NCBI RefSeq assembly: GCF_000428845.1
Contig: NZ_AUAS01000020.1
Coordinates: 1 to 54,470, forward strand
Direction of reading: 5' to 3'
Source: Dyadobacter alkalitolerans DSM 23607
Lineage (GTDB): Bacteria; Bacteroidota; Bacteroidia; Cytophagales; Spirosomataceae
DNA length: 54,470 bases
Shown here: in pieces, positions 33,521 to 42,397 of the stretch
Layout of the letters: every line of letters starts with the position of its first letter
Position numbering within the stretch: the stretch's first letter is position 1
The notes under the pieces: generated by a model
The model's database searches: none
The model's input: only the letters and a program-made list of their open reading frames with translations
What the model was told of the DNA's origin: nothing
Program-made: the position numbers and the translations under genes

Positions 33521-34521
33521 TGAGACTACTTATAAAACTATTCATGATCTGCTCGACTATCGGGCTGATCAGTTGCAAAGAAAAGGATGCGCAGCCACGC
33601 GAAGATGCCACGCTTTTCCTTCGCCATAAAGGTGCTAATATGCCCATCTGGGTCAAAGGAAACAAACAGCCCAATAAGATCGTGCTCTTCGTACATGGCG
33701 GCCCTGGTGACTGCGCGATGTGTTATCGATATTACCTGAAAGAATTGGAAGAAGATATAATGATGGCGTATTGGGACCAGCGTGTGGCCGGTGCATCTTC
33801 GGGCAAAGTTGATCCTGCGACATTGCGTTACGCACAATTTGGGGAGGATATGGAGCTGATTGTAAAATTATTAAAAAAGCAATATCCCAACGCGCAGGTA
33901 TATCTGCTTGCACACAGCTTTGGTGTTGAACTTGCCTGGCAATATCTGACCACAGGCGATAATCAACAGCAGGTTGCCGGCGCGATGATGGTCAATGGAA
34001 TGTTTTCCTACTATCGCTGGCTTTTTCAGGTGCGGGAGTGGGCATTGAAACGGGCCAAAGAAAAAGGCAACAAAGAGGCCGAAGATTTTCTGACGGCTAA
34101 TCCGGTCACCCTGCAAAATACCGGAACTGTGGATTGGGAAGGCATTTACCGCTGGATGCACAAGCTGGACGGCAACCCGGTTTCGCTGTATTCGGACATG
34201 AAATATGTAATCAATTACGCATTTGGTTCGCCTAATACGGCACTCGCGCAGTTCACCCACAGCAAAGCCTATGGTTATTACGGCGACATCGAAAGCCGGA
34301 CATTTGAAAAGGGGACTCTGCTGCAAAACGTCCGAATTCCAGTCGGCCTTTTCTGGGGTGTCAAAGACGGGATTGTGCCCCTTGAGATTGGGTTGGAAAG
34401 CAAGGAACTCTTGAAAAACACACAGGTAACCAAGGTGACATTTGAGCAATCCTGGCATGAACCGTTTATTACTGAAACCAAGGAATTTACCAATGCTGTA
34501 CGGACATTTGTTGGAAAATAG
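33520..34521 (+). CDS. Alpha/beta hydrolase lipoprotein (S33 peptidase-like)
   Basis: A 333-residue protein with a lipoprotein signal (KLFMICSTIGLISC, Cys19). The hydrolase has the oxyanion motif FVHGGPGD (HGGPG at 59-63) typical of prolyl iminopeptidases, YWDQRVAGAS, the nucleophile elbow LLAHSFGVE (S133; the usual first Gly is Ala), an Asp region VGLFWGVKDGIVP and the C-terminal His in SWHEPF. All three catalytic residues are present. It should face the periplasm or surface and cleave esters or N-terminal peptides. It is coupled by TAATG to the preceding barrel-like gene. Confidence 0.87.
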   Translation: MRLLIKLFMICSTIGLISCKEKDAQPREDATLFLRHKGANMPIWVKGNKQPNKIVLFVHGGPGDCAMCYRYYLKELEEDIMMAYWDQRVAGASSGKVDPATLRYAQFGEDMELIVKLLKKQYPNAQVYLLAHSFGVELAWQYLTTGDNQQQVAGAMMVNGMFSYYRWLFQVREWALKRAKEKGNKEAEDFLTANPVTLQNTGTVDWEGIYRWMHKLDGNPVSLYSDMKYVINYAFGSPNTALAQFTHSKAYGYYGDIESRTFEKGTLLQNVRIPVGLFWGVKDGIVPLEIGLESKELLKNTQVTKVTFEQSWHEPFITETKEFTNAVRTFVGK

Positions 34522-34588
34522 CGGCTTATTATGAATGCGGTAAGTCCATACTAAGCACCTATACAGATAAATCATTCAGGTAAATAAC

Positions 34589-35044
34589 ATGCAATCCCAG
34601 ATTATATCACTGTCCGAAAAAGACTTTACCGAAATAACCTCCTTATGGGAGGCGTCGGTGCGCGCGAGCCATCACTTTCTTTCAGAGGCGGATATCCAAT
34701 TTTACAAACCATTGGTTCTTAGTGAATACTTACCCATTCTTAGTCTTTTTGGCATTCGCCATGCATCCGGCGAGATTACAGGCTTTGTTGGAGTTGCAGA
34801 AGGTAGGATTGAAATGCTTTTCGTGCAACCGGAGGAGTTTGGAAAAGGCATCGGCCAGGCACTATGCCGATTTGCTGTTCAGCAGCTCCTGGCCTGCCAG
34901 GTTGATGTCAATGAGGACAATCTGGAAGCCCTAAAATTTTACATCAAAATGGGCTTCAAAGTTGTCGGCCGTTCTCCGCTCGACGCCAGCGGAAAGCCTT
35001 TCCCGTTATTACATTTGAAAGCAAATGATTGGCTGAGTTTTTAG
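34589..35044 (+). CDS. GNAT-family N-acetyltransferase
   Basis: A 151-residue acetyltransferase with the acetyl-CoA motif IEMLFVQPEEFGKGIGQALCRFA and the later NEDNLEALKFYIKMGFKVVG, a standard GNAT arrangement. The short length fits the YjaB/small-molecule type. No substrate-specific feature is evident. It lies 67 bases after the hydrolase lipoprotein on the same strand, followed closely by a truncated AraC-type protein and a RibD_C-type reductase. Confidence 0.9.
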   Translation: MQSQIISLSEKDFTEITSLWEASVRASHHFLSEADIQFYKPLVLSEYLPILSLFGIRHASGEITGFVGVAEGRIEMLFVQPEEFGKGIGQALCRFAVQQLLACQVDVNEDNLEALKFYIKMGFKVVGRSPLDASGKPFPLLHLKANDWLSF

Positions 35045-35076
35045 TTTTAAAGTGAATCAACAATGTTACGATCACA

Positions 35077-35406
35077 ATGCTATCATTTACCATTTTACCA
35101 GATTCCGGGCTCGAAGATCAAATTGATTGCCTGTTCTCAAATTACGCGGAGCAATATTCACTCATTGAAATCGCAGCTCCGATGCTTAATGCCGAACTGT
35201 TGTTTTCACTGGGAGATGAATTTAAGATTGGAGACAAAGTCTTCAGTAAAGTAAAACAAGGACCTGTCGAGTTTTACCGGAACCACCCCACCGCCCAAGC
35301 TATCGAATCAAATGGAGAGCACTGGACATATGGTGTAATATTTAAACCTTGGGCATTGACATTAATGGAGTGTTGCGGCAATCAAGAAAACCTATGCGTA
35401 AGCTAA
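35077..35406 (+). pseudogene. AraC-type regulator truncated after the sensing domain
   Basis: The 109-codon frame resembles the N-terminal DUF6597 domain of AraC regulators: AELLFSLGDEFKIG, GPVEFYRNHPTAQAIESNGE and the hallmark YGVIFKPWAL. In intact proteins this is followed by about 150 more residues with the DNA-binding domain. Here the frame ends 18 residues later in unrelated sequence (TLMECCGNQENLCVS) that overlaps the start of the next gene by 13 bases. It is most likely a decayed regulator, though a free sensing domain cannot be excluded. Confidence 0.55.
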
Positions 35407-35918
35407 TACTTTATATCTCATGCTCCCTGGACGGATACATTGCAAAACCCGGGGATGACCTGAACTTTTTAAGCATTGTCCACAAAGAAGGTGAAGACTA
35501 TGGTTACAAAGAATTTGTAACGAGTGTTGACACAGTGATCCTTGGTCGGAAAACGTATGATTGGGTTAAAAACTCGGGTTTCGACTTTCCGCATCGTGAC
35601 AAAGACTGCTATGTGATCACAAGCCAGAACATGCCCAAAGACGGAAACATCACCTTTTACAACGGTGACTTGCCCTCTCTAATACGAGATTTGAAGGCAG
35701 GGCAAGGGAAGAATATCTTTTGCGATGGCGGCTCCGAGATCGTCAATCGGCTGCTGAAAGATCAGCTGTTTGATGAAATGATATTATCAGTCATCCCTAT
35801 CCTTGTTGGCGATGGTATAAGGCTATTCAAAGACTTCCGTCCAGAGCAAATTGTTAAGCTCCAATCAGCCAAGCATTTTGATACCGGACTTGTCCAACTT
35901 CACTATCTGATGAAATGA
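35394..35918 (+). CDS. Dihydrofolate reductase-like (RibD_C family) protein
   Basis: A 174-residue protein from the ATG at 35394; the frame extends upstream to a TTG (35349) but MRKLILYISCSLDGYIAKPG is the canonical family start. Other features are TVILGRKTYDWVK, CYVITSQ, NIFCDGGSEIVNRLL and the terminal IPILVGDGIRLFKDF. This is the RibD_C/DHFR-like family common in Bacteroidota. It binds NADPH but is not the housekeeping folate enzyme, and its substrate is unknown. It overlaps the truncated AraC-type frame by 13 bases. Confidence 0.9.
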   Translation: MRKLILYISCSLDGYIAKPGDDLNFLSIVHKEGEDYGYKEFVTSVDTVILGRKTYDWVKNSGFDFPHRDKDCYVITSQNMPKDGNITFYNGDLPSLIRDLKAGQGKNIFCDGGSEIVNRLLKDQLFDEMILSVIPILVGDGIRLFKDFRPEQIVKLQSAKHFDTGLVQLHYLMK

Positions 35919-36443
35919 GTTGTTGTGGGCTAAATTCATTAGCCGATCAAGGGCTTTCTTTATTCGTATTAACCAGATCCACAAGTTGATGAAGGGGAAA
36001 CATTGTTGTGTATTGGATACAAGGGTGGCTCCACCTAGTAGCTGACAATAGTACGATTAACGTTGTCAAGCACATAAACATACTAAAATAAGCTCTCAGA
36101 TTGCTGAAACTGCTAAAAGTAGCTAAGAGCTGCCTTACTGCACCGACCTTACATGTATCACCCCGACAACCTAAACTGATCATACTTATGTTCGACCACT
36201 GCCATACTCATTCAGAAATCTTGAGGGATCACATTAGATTAAGATGTTGCTCATCATCGTCATCCGGATATGCAAGGGCTTTTCAAAAACCCGACGTTAT
36301 TTGTGATTGGCTTTTCTACCCATAGAAGTATCGTTTCTGCTTAGGCTTTAACCGAATATTATCAGAATATCTGTCAGCAAATTTATGATATATAATTTTA
36401 CTTTATATATTAGCAATTATACTCATTTGGTAGTCTTACATTT
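35919..36443. other. Intergenic stretch without a recognised gene
   Basis: About 520 bases. Frames of 60-80 codons exist on both strands (for example 36101-36325 and 35947-36183), but none has protein character or a known motif. The last 90 bases are very AT-rich (36360-36430) and should contain the promoter of the acylase gene. Confidence 0.45.
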
Positions 36444-38549
36444 ATGAAAAGGATCATCACTATATTTTTTCTAACCCTCAATACTATTGTCAATGCGCAG
36501 CCTGCCAGCAAGAGAGAGCATCCGGGCAATGGCACAAATGCGGAGATTTTGTGGGATAATGATGGTGTGCCGCATATTTATGGACAAAGCCTGGAAGCCA
36601 TGTATTATGGGTTTGGTTATGCGCAGATGGCGAACCATGCAGATTTGCTGTTGCGGCTTTACGGCCAGGCGCGCGGCCGCGCTGCTGAGTACTGGGGGCC
36701 GGCATTCCTCGACTCGGATAAGATTGTGACACTTTTTGGCGTACCCGAGCGTGCGAAGACGCATTACGCTCAGCAGGATGTCACCTACCGCCGGTATTTA
36801 GAAGCGTTTGTTAACGGTTTGAATGCCTATGCGAAGGCAAACCCCCAATCCATCGGCAACGAATTCGCCCAGGTCTTGCCCGTCACAGGCACCGATGTCC
36901 TTGCGCATATTAGCCGGGTCATTTGCCTTGAATTTCTAGGGGCAGGTGAGGCGGGAAGGGCGCAGGTAAGCCCTCCCGGTTCAAATGCCTATGCCATTGC
37001 ACCATCAAAGTCTGCATCCAAAAAGGCAATGCTGGTTGCCAATCCTCATTTACCCTGGGACGGGTTGTTCCTGTTTTTCGAAGCACATCTTAATGGGCCT
37101 GATTTCATGGCATACGGTGCATCGCTGGTTGGTCAGCCGGTGCTGAACATTGCTTTCAACAACAATCTGGGCTGGACTCATACAGTCAACACCATCGATG
37201 CAGCCGACCGTTATGCGCTCACCCTGAAAGACGATGGATATATGCTGGATGGCATCAAACAAGCATTTGAAACCAAGCACATACTACTGAAAGTAAGGCA
37301 GCCGGATGGAAGCCTGAAAGAACAAGCCATCACCTGTCGTTACAGCAAACATGGCCCGGTGATGAACAGCAAGGATGGCAAGACCTACGCCATGCGGTTT
37401 GCCGGACTGGACAATGCTGGGTTGGCCGCCCAGCATCATGCCATGGCTGCCGCCAGAGATTGGAAGGAGTTTGAAACTGCGCTCAAACAGATGCAGTTGC
37501 CCATGTTCAATGTCATTTATGCGGATAAGGCGGGCAATATTTTTTATTTATTTGCGGGAAGTATTCCAAAGCGCAGTGAGGGCGACTGGCTATTTTGGCA
37601 AGGCGCCATTGACGGCTCTTCTTCCAAATTGATCTGGACGCAAACCCACGGCTACGATGATCTGCCCAAGCTATTCAACCCGCCAACCGGTTTTGTCCAG
37701 AATGCAAATGATGTGCCTTGGAGCTGTACCTATCCTGCCCTTATCGATCCGGCAAGATATGCAAGTTACATGTCGCCCATTGGCCTTCCGCTGCGACTGC
37801 GTCCCCAACGCTCGATCAATCTGATTAAGGATGATGCCGCTATTACTTTTGACGAATTGATTAACTATAAGATGAATACGGGCCTGGAAGCAGCGGACCG
37901 GTTCCTGGATGATTTACTGAAAGCCGTAGACCAGCACCCGGATTCGTTGACTGCGGCCGCCGGCAGGGTACTCAGCTCGTGGGATCGGACAACGAATGCA
38001 GATAGCAAGGGTGCCGTTCTTTTTACGGCTTGGTTTGATCAATTCAATCCTGGAATGGCGGCAACCGGCTGGGACCCGAAGCAACCTGTCAGCACGCCGC
38101 GGGGACTAAAAAATCCAAAGCAGGCGGTTGAGCTGCTTGGTAAGGCAGCTAAAAAGGTCCAGGAAAAATACAGAAGGCTGGACGTTGCCTGGGGCGAAGT
38201 AAACCGCTTTGGGCCGGATGACAAGAATTACCCGGCCAACGGCGGCTCAGAGCAATATGGCATCTACCGCACGATTTACTTTACGCCGGACCGTCAGCAA
38301 CCGGCCAGAAACCGCGCCACTTCCGGTGATACTTATGTGGCCGTCACAGAGTTTGGGGCGAAGGTCCGCGCGCAAGTTTCGCTAAGCTATGGAAATGCTA
38401 CGCAGCCAGGTCACAAGCATAACGGCGACCAGTGGGAAGATATGTCTGCTAAACGACTGCGCCCAGCTTTGCTGGAACGGAAAGACATTTTAAAAAACCT
38501 GGAACATCGGCAACAAGTCAATATGAACCGTCCGGAGTCACAAAAATAG
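36444..38549 (+). CDS. Penicillin/acyl-homoserine-lactone acylase
   Basis: A 701-residue Ntn-hydrolase with signal peptide (MKRIITIFFLTLNTIVNAQ). The alpha-chain features ILWDNDGVPHIYGQSLEAMYYGFGYAQ are followed by the linker and the autocatalytic nucleophile S180 in SPPGSNAYAIAPSKS, the new N-terminus of the beta chain. Other markers are LVANPHLPW, FNNNLGWTHTVN, and the C-terminal TSGDTYVAVTEFG. The pattern is nearer to PvdQ/QuiP-type acylases, which hydrolyse the amide of N-acyl-homoserine lactones or beta-lactams in the periplasm, but activity is not provable here. It stands alone with noncoding flanks of over 300 bases. Confidence 0.9.
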   Translation: MKRIITIFFLTLNTIVNAQPASKREHPGNGTNAEILWDNDGVPHIYGQSLEAMYYGFGYAQMANHADLLLRLYGQARGRAAEYWGPAFLDSDKIVTLFGVPERAKTHYAQQDVTYRRYLEAFVNGLNAYAKANPQSIGNEFAQVLPVTGTDVLAHISRVICLEFLGAGEAGRAQVSPPGSNAYAIAPSKSASKKAMLVANPHLPWDGLFLFFEAHLNGPDFMAYGASLVGQPVLNIAFNNNLGWTHTVNTIDAADRYALTLKDDGYMLDGIKQAFETKHILLKVRQPDGSLKEQAITCRYSKHGPVMNSKDGKTYAMRFAGLDNAGLAAQHHAMAAARDWKEFETALKQMQLPMFNVIYADKAGNIFYLFAGSIPKRSEGDWLFWQGAIDGSSSKLIWTQTHGYDDLPKLFNPPTGFVQNANDVPWSCTYPALIDPARYASYMSPIGLPLRLRPQRSINLIKDDAAITFDELINYKMNTGLEAADRFLDDLLKAVDQHPDSLTAAAGRVLSSWDRTTNADSKGAVLFTAWFDQFNPGMAATGWDPKQPVSTPRGLKNPKQAVELLGKAAKKVQEKYRRLDVAWGEVNRFGPDDKNYPANGGSEQYGIYRTIYFTPDRQQPARNRATSGDTYVAVTEFGAKVRAQVSLSYGNATQPGHKHNGDQWEDMSAKRLRPALLERKDILKNLEHRQQVNMNRPESQK

Positions 38550-38892
38550 TCAGCAAGCGAAAATTTCGCGCCCAAATAGTCAAATTTTCTAGTGCAGTTT
38601 CTAAGCTCGTGAAGGAATTTGCTGTGTAGTATAGTGAGTATTGATAGGCTTAATATGATAGGCCAGTGAGTAAAAAAAACTGCACCTCAGTTTTGAGGTT
38701 TTAACCGTTAACCCGTTTGAAGCAGTTTCAAAAAAATGGATTGGTCAAGCGTTTGTCAATAACAGTATAGCGTATGCTACTGGAATAGGTTGTCGGAAGT
38801 ACTACATCAAAGATGCTCCCATCTATTTTAAGGGTTATCGCCAAGCCGAATGTATTTCACTTTATATCATTATATAATGGCAATATGCTGAC
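38550..38892. other. Intergenic stretch without a recognised gene
   Basis: About 340 AT-rich bases between the convergent acylase (+) and AlkZ-like (-) genes. I see no gene and no strong terminator hairpin. A boundary to the AT-rich block starting at 38893 may lie here. Confidence 0.4.
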
Positions 38893-39930
38893 CTACTCAT
38901 AGAATTTGTTAATCTTTTCAGTATATTTTTTCATATTCGAGGTCAAAATTTCTTTATTGTCTGAAAATCCCTGAATTTCCACAAACGGGCTCTTTTTGCT
39001 TTTTCTCCAAGTCCCAACAATTTCATTCCCTGATAAGATTATAGGTTTAAAAATACCATTCGCAATTTTTGAATTATCCAAACCAATCGGTAAAGCGATA
39101 TCCCTTCCTTCTGAATATCCAACTGTGTACTCATCATAACACGGTAATAAAGCGAAAGTATTTTTTGGGGGAATCTTAGCTTCAATCTCGAAATGATAAT
39201 ATTTTAAATCATTCAATTCAAAATATACTAGCTGCTCACCCAGTTCAGCAACCCCTATTTTCGAATCACTCATACTCAAACCACTCCACCAAGCAAAATC
39301 TTTTAGAGTCGCAGGGCCTCGTGATCCAAAGTATAACTGAGCAAGTTTGGTTATGGCTTCGGGTTTTGAAATTTGGCCGGCCCTGGGTACTCGTTGTTCA
39401 AACAGAGCATACGTTCCGGTTCTTGCTCCGTTACATAAAAGCATTTCCAACTCTGCTCTGATAATGATCTGCGTTGCCAGCAAGTTACCGACCGTCATAC
39501 CTTCCATCGATAGGCAAGTCATTATATCGTCTTTGGTAAGATGAGCAACCTCTCTGAATTTTTGCTCAATTATTTTCCATGTTTTTAAGAATAGTTCATC
39601 TGTCAGCCCTTCTTTCTTATCAACATATTGCGTTGCTTTTTTCACATGAGGTGCTGAAAGTTCCAGCATCCAACGGATATTTGTTTGATGCACCAAATGC
39701 CATGTCGGTCGCAAAACATGGGTCCGAATAATTTCGCCTGAGTTAATGAGCTTTTCAATCACACTTCGCTTAGAAGATTCCGTACGCAAACCCAGCGCCC
39801 AGAGTGCCATTGAATAATCTTGGGCCTGCACTGCTCCAAAATGAGCTACAACTTCACCAGGACTTTCAAAACGATTCGTTAATAAACCGTGATTAAATAA
39901 GCGCAGCTGTATGATTTCTTCTCTATTCAT
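38893..39930 (-). CDS. AlkZ-like winged-helix DNA-binding protein (HTH_42)
   Basis: A 345-residue protein of the winged-helix HTH_42 family that contains bacterial AlkZ/AlkX DNA glycosylases. The N-terminal HFGAVQAQDYSMALWALGLR carries the QxQ catalytic pattern (Q35 and Q37). It is followed by IIRTHVLRPTWHLVHQTNIRW and the C-terminal TVGYSEGRD and ILSGNEIVGTW. The family excises alkylated or interstrand-crosslinked bases. The gene overlaps the upstream epoxide hydrolase by four bases (ATGA), so both are co-translated. Codon usage is noticeably more AT-rich than in neighbours outside 38893-41722. Confidence 0.87.
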   Translation of the reverse strand: MNREEIIQLRLFNHGLLTNRFESPGEVVAHFGAVQAQDYSMALWALGLRTESSKRSVIEKLINSGEIIRTHVLRPTWHLVHQTNIRWMLELSAPHVKKATQYVDKKEGLTDELFLKTWKIIEQKFREVAHLTKDDIMTCLSMEGMTVGNLLATQIIIRAELEMLLCNGARTGTYALFEQRVPRAGQISKPEAITKLAQLYFGSRGPATLKDFAWWSGLSMSDSKIGVAELGEQLVYFELNDLKYYHFEIEAKIPPKNTFALLPCYDEYTVGYSEGRDIALPIGLDNSKIANGIFKPIILSGNEIVGTWRKSKKSPFVEIQGFSDNKEILTSNMKKYTEKINKFYE

Positions 39931-41096
39931 CTATTTTGAAAAAAATCTCTAATATCACTTACCAGCAAGGCAGGTACTTCCATGGCCGGAAAATGGCACC
40001 CTTCATCATAAAAAGTCCATCTATCCGGTTCGCCCATAAATGAAGTTAATTTTTTCAATAAAGATTCATCTTCTTTCTTCCCAAAACACGCTATCGCCGA
40101 TTGAACTTTGGGAGCGGTCCATTGATTTGAGTCTTGCGAATTATCACCGCCCCAATCGAAAGCCATAGTCATATTTTCTGCGAGAATCGCTGCGCTTGAT
40201 GCTCCTATATGGTTGAACCAGTATAGGGAGACATTCGTTAAAATTTGATCGATATCGATAGCGTCTTCCGGCAAAGTTTTGTCCTGATCAGACCATTCTT
40301 TATATTTTTCAATTATCCACGCCAATTGCCCGACTGGGCTATCTGATAACGCAAGGCCGATAGTGTGCGGTCTTGTGGACTGAATTTCCAAATATGCCGT
40401 TCCATCTTTTTTGTATTGTTTCATTCGTTCTAAACTCAGGGTTTCCTCATTTGTAAAAAATGAATTATCAGAAGGGAACATTCCAAGCCCTGCAACTGCA
40501 AAAAAATCTGAATTGATATGGGTACCAATCAAGTTGTAGGCCGCCACGCCCGACATGATACCAACAATGCCAGCGCCCATATCGCCACCATGAACAGCAA
40601 ATTTCTCATAACCAAGCTCCTTCATCAATGTTGTGAATGCACTTGCAATCCTAACCATGTTCCAACCTTTATCTTTTACCGGTGTTGAAAAACCAAAGCC
40701 AGGAATGGAAGGTATAATCAAATCAAATGCGATTTGGTCATCACTTTCCGGATTGGTAAGCGGCTCAATAACCTTGATAAAATCCGCAAATGAACCCGGC
40801 CAACCATGAACCAGCATTAGTGGTGTAGCATTTGCCCTTGGGGATTTGATATGCAGATAATGAATATTTTGTCCATCAATTTCCGAGATAAATTGAGGAA
40901 ATTGATTTAGGATTGCCTCTTGTTTCTTCCAATCAAACTTATTGAGCCAATAATCTACTAGTGTTATTAAATAGTCTAATGGCACACCATTCTCCCAGCT
41001 ATTGTCAATCGCTGAATTAGGCCAGCGGGTGTTTGCAAGCCTATGATAAAGATAAGCAATATCGCTATCCGGAATTTGAATTGTGAACTTTTGCAT
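39927..41096 (-). CDS. Epoxide hydrolase (EHN-type)
   Basis: A 389-residue enzyme with the N-terminal EHN domain (about 1-110; PDSDIAYLYHRLANTRWPNS) and an alpha/beta hydrolase core. Features are LMLVHGWPGSFADF (oxyanion HGWP at 97-100), the nucleophile D172 in FAVHGGDMGAGI, LSDSPVGQLAWI in the cap and the terminal His in YDEGCHFPAMEVP. It opens epoxides to diols through an ester intermediate in the cytoplasm. It overlaps the AlkZ-like glycosylase gene, and a Crp/Fnr regulator precedes it, which hints at a combined response to alkylating epoxides. Confidence 0.93.
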   Translation of the reverse strand: MQKFTIQIPDSDIAYLYHRLANTRWPNSAIDNSWENGVPLDYLITLVDYWLNKFDWKKQEAILNQFPQFISEIDGQNIHYLHIKSPRANATPLMLVHGWPGSFADFIKVIEPLTNPESDDQIAFDLIIPSIPGFGFSTPVKDKGWNMVRIASAFTTLMKELGYEKFAVHGGDMGAGIVGIMSGVAAYNLIGTHINSDFFAVAGLGMFPSDNSFFTNEETLSLERMKQYKKDGTAYLEIQSTRPHTIGLALSDSPVGQLAWIIEKYKEWSDQDKTLPEDAIDIDQILTNVSLYWFNHIGASSAAILAENMTMAFDWGGDNSQDSNQWTAPKVQSAIACFGKKEDESLLKKLTSFMGEPDRWTFYDEGCHFPAMEVPALLVSDIRDFFQNR

Positions 41097-41179
41097 GGTC
41101 TGAGAATTTTATTGTTAATGGATGTTAAACAAAATTCGCCATCACGCATTTGTCCCACGATAACAATTGTTAATAATCG

Positions 41180-41722
41180 CTATCGCCTGTTCCTTATTCG
41201 GCTTAAAGAAACGGATGTTATACCCAAAAAAGACGCTATATAGTGCTGGGGCACTCTTTGAAGGATTTTTGGGTATTGCGCTAATAATTCCATATATCGT
41301 TGTTGTGGGCTGTTTTTTATTCTTGACAGAAAGAGTCTTTCGATGTATAGAAGCCGTTGAATGGTCTGTTCTTCTAGGTTCAGCTTAATCAGTGGCGAAT
41401 TTTCAATAATTGTGAAATAGTTTGTTTTGGTAAGGGTATGTACCACAGATGGTTCTAGGCTCTCAATGGAATATAGGCTGGGTTGATCGTATCTAAAACT
41501 CTCAGCCGATGAAATGCCCTCACCCTCAAAGAAAAATTGAAAAGTAATATCTTTCCCGTCATTATTGAAAGAAAGTCTAAGGCAACCTTTCTCTATGAAA
41601 TAGATGTTTTTAGCAATTTCTCCCTCGTCTAGCAAAATACTTTTTGCCGAAATCTCTTCTCGCTTAAATAAGTGGCTGAATTTTTGCCATTCCAACTGTA
41701 TACTCATCTTCTGCGTACTCAT
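41180..41722 (-). CDS. Crp/Fnr-family transcriptional regulator
   Basis: A 180-residue protein with an N-terminal effector-binding barrel (EISAKSILLDEGEIAKNIYF, IEKGCLRLSFNNDGKDITFQFFFEGE) and a C-terminal helix-turn-helix (YIASFLGITSVSLSRIRNRR). It is of the same short type as 6275-6838. It lies 83 bases upstream of the epoxide hydrolase on the same strand and is the likely local regulator. Its AT-rich composition matches that of the two downstream genes. Confidence 0.9.
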   Translation of the reverse strand: MSTQKMSIQLEWQKFSHLFKREEISAKSILLDEGEIAKNIYFIEKGCLRLSFNNDGKDITFQFFFEGEGISSAESFRYDQPSLYSIESLEPSVVHTLTKTNYFTIIENSPLIKLNLEEQTIQRLLYIERLFLSRIKNSPQQRYMELLAQYPKILQRVPQHYIASFLGITSVSLSRIRNRR

Positions 41723-42140
41723 TAATTTAAAGATTGCTTAATTAAAAAAGTCAATTTGTCACAACATTGCAGGCAACCCGCCTGCTGAGGCCCTTTCAAT
41801 ATAAAATGCGTCTTTTGTCGTAAAAGGAATTTGACCTAACATCCTTTATGAGTAAGTACAAAATATTTTCACTGCTATCGCAACTTCGACGTGAAAACTC
41901 CGATAATCAGTCACTTTGCTGCTGGTATGGGTTGATTGTTCAAGTTGCCCTATCCCCTGGCGCCGCTAAACCTCTAGCCATCGCAACGCCTGTAGGGATG
42001 ACATGGATGTGGTTCCAATCAATTCAGTAATATCTGACCTATAATATAATTTACTACCCAGGGTCTTTTGAAAAATATATTATTATTGTCGTCAGTTGCC
42101 ATCTACATTATATGCAAGTTGAAAGATCTGTTAATTTATG
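41723..42140. other. Intergenic stretch left of the IS21 element
   Basis: About 420 bases with no gene I can support. A 60-codon plus frame at 41848-42030 has no recognisable domain. The promoter of the Crp/Fnr gene should lie near 41723-41800. Confidence 0.4.
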
Positions 42141-42333
42141 GATATTCCTCTCCAAAGCACTCCACGATTCCTCTGAAATGACGCCAATTATTCCTGCGCA
42201 AAGTACGCCACCGATCTGATGAAAGTTGCCGGATTTTGATAGGTTTTTTGTGTTGGGTTCCATGTTAGAGATCCCGTAAAAGCATGGATTCCTCTTGAAA
42301 GTACGCCACTTATTCCTTGGCAAAGTACGCCAC
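42141..42333 (+). repeat. IS21 left-end repeat array (five copies)
   Basis: Five imperfect direct copies of a ~22-bp unit with consensus near ATTCCTSNGMAARTACGCCAC occur at about 42141, 42167, 42190, 42287 and 42312, in two clusters (three and two). These are the multiple transposase-binding sites typical of IS21-family ends. Confidence 0.8.
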
Positions 42334-42397
42334 TGAGCAGAGAGTTTAACCGCCCATTCTCATAAGTTTAGGTACGTGTTACCTAACCGCTTATGGA

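Noticed and set aside
38893..41722. Anti-phage defence island next to an IS21 element
   Set aside because: No nuclease, helicase, reverse transcriptase, CBASS or restriction gene is seen; the AlkZ-like protein and epoxide hydrolase fit damage protection better.
41848..42030. Sixty-codon plus-strand frame near the IS21 left end
   Set aside because: No recognisable motif and no supporting context; likely chance.
42141..42333. Spaced ~22-bp repeats, considered as a short CRISPR array
   Set aside because: Spacing is irregular, repeats are imperfect, and inverted copies flank the other side of istA/istB; they are IS21 terminal repeats.
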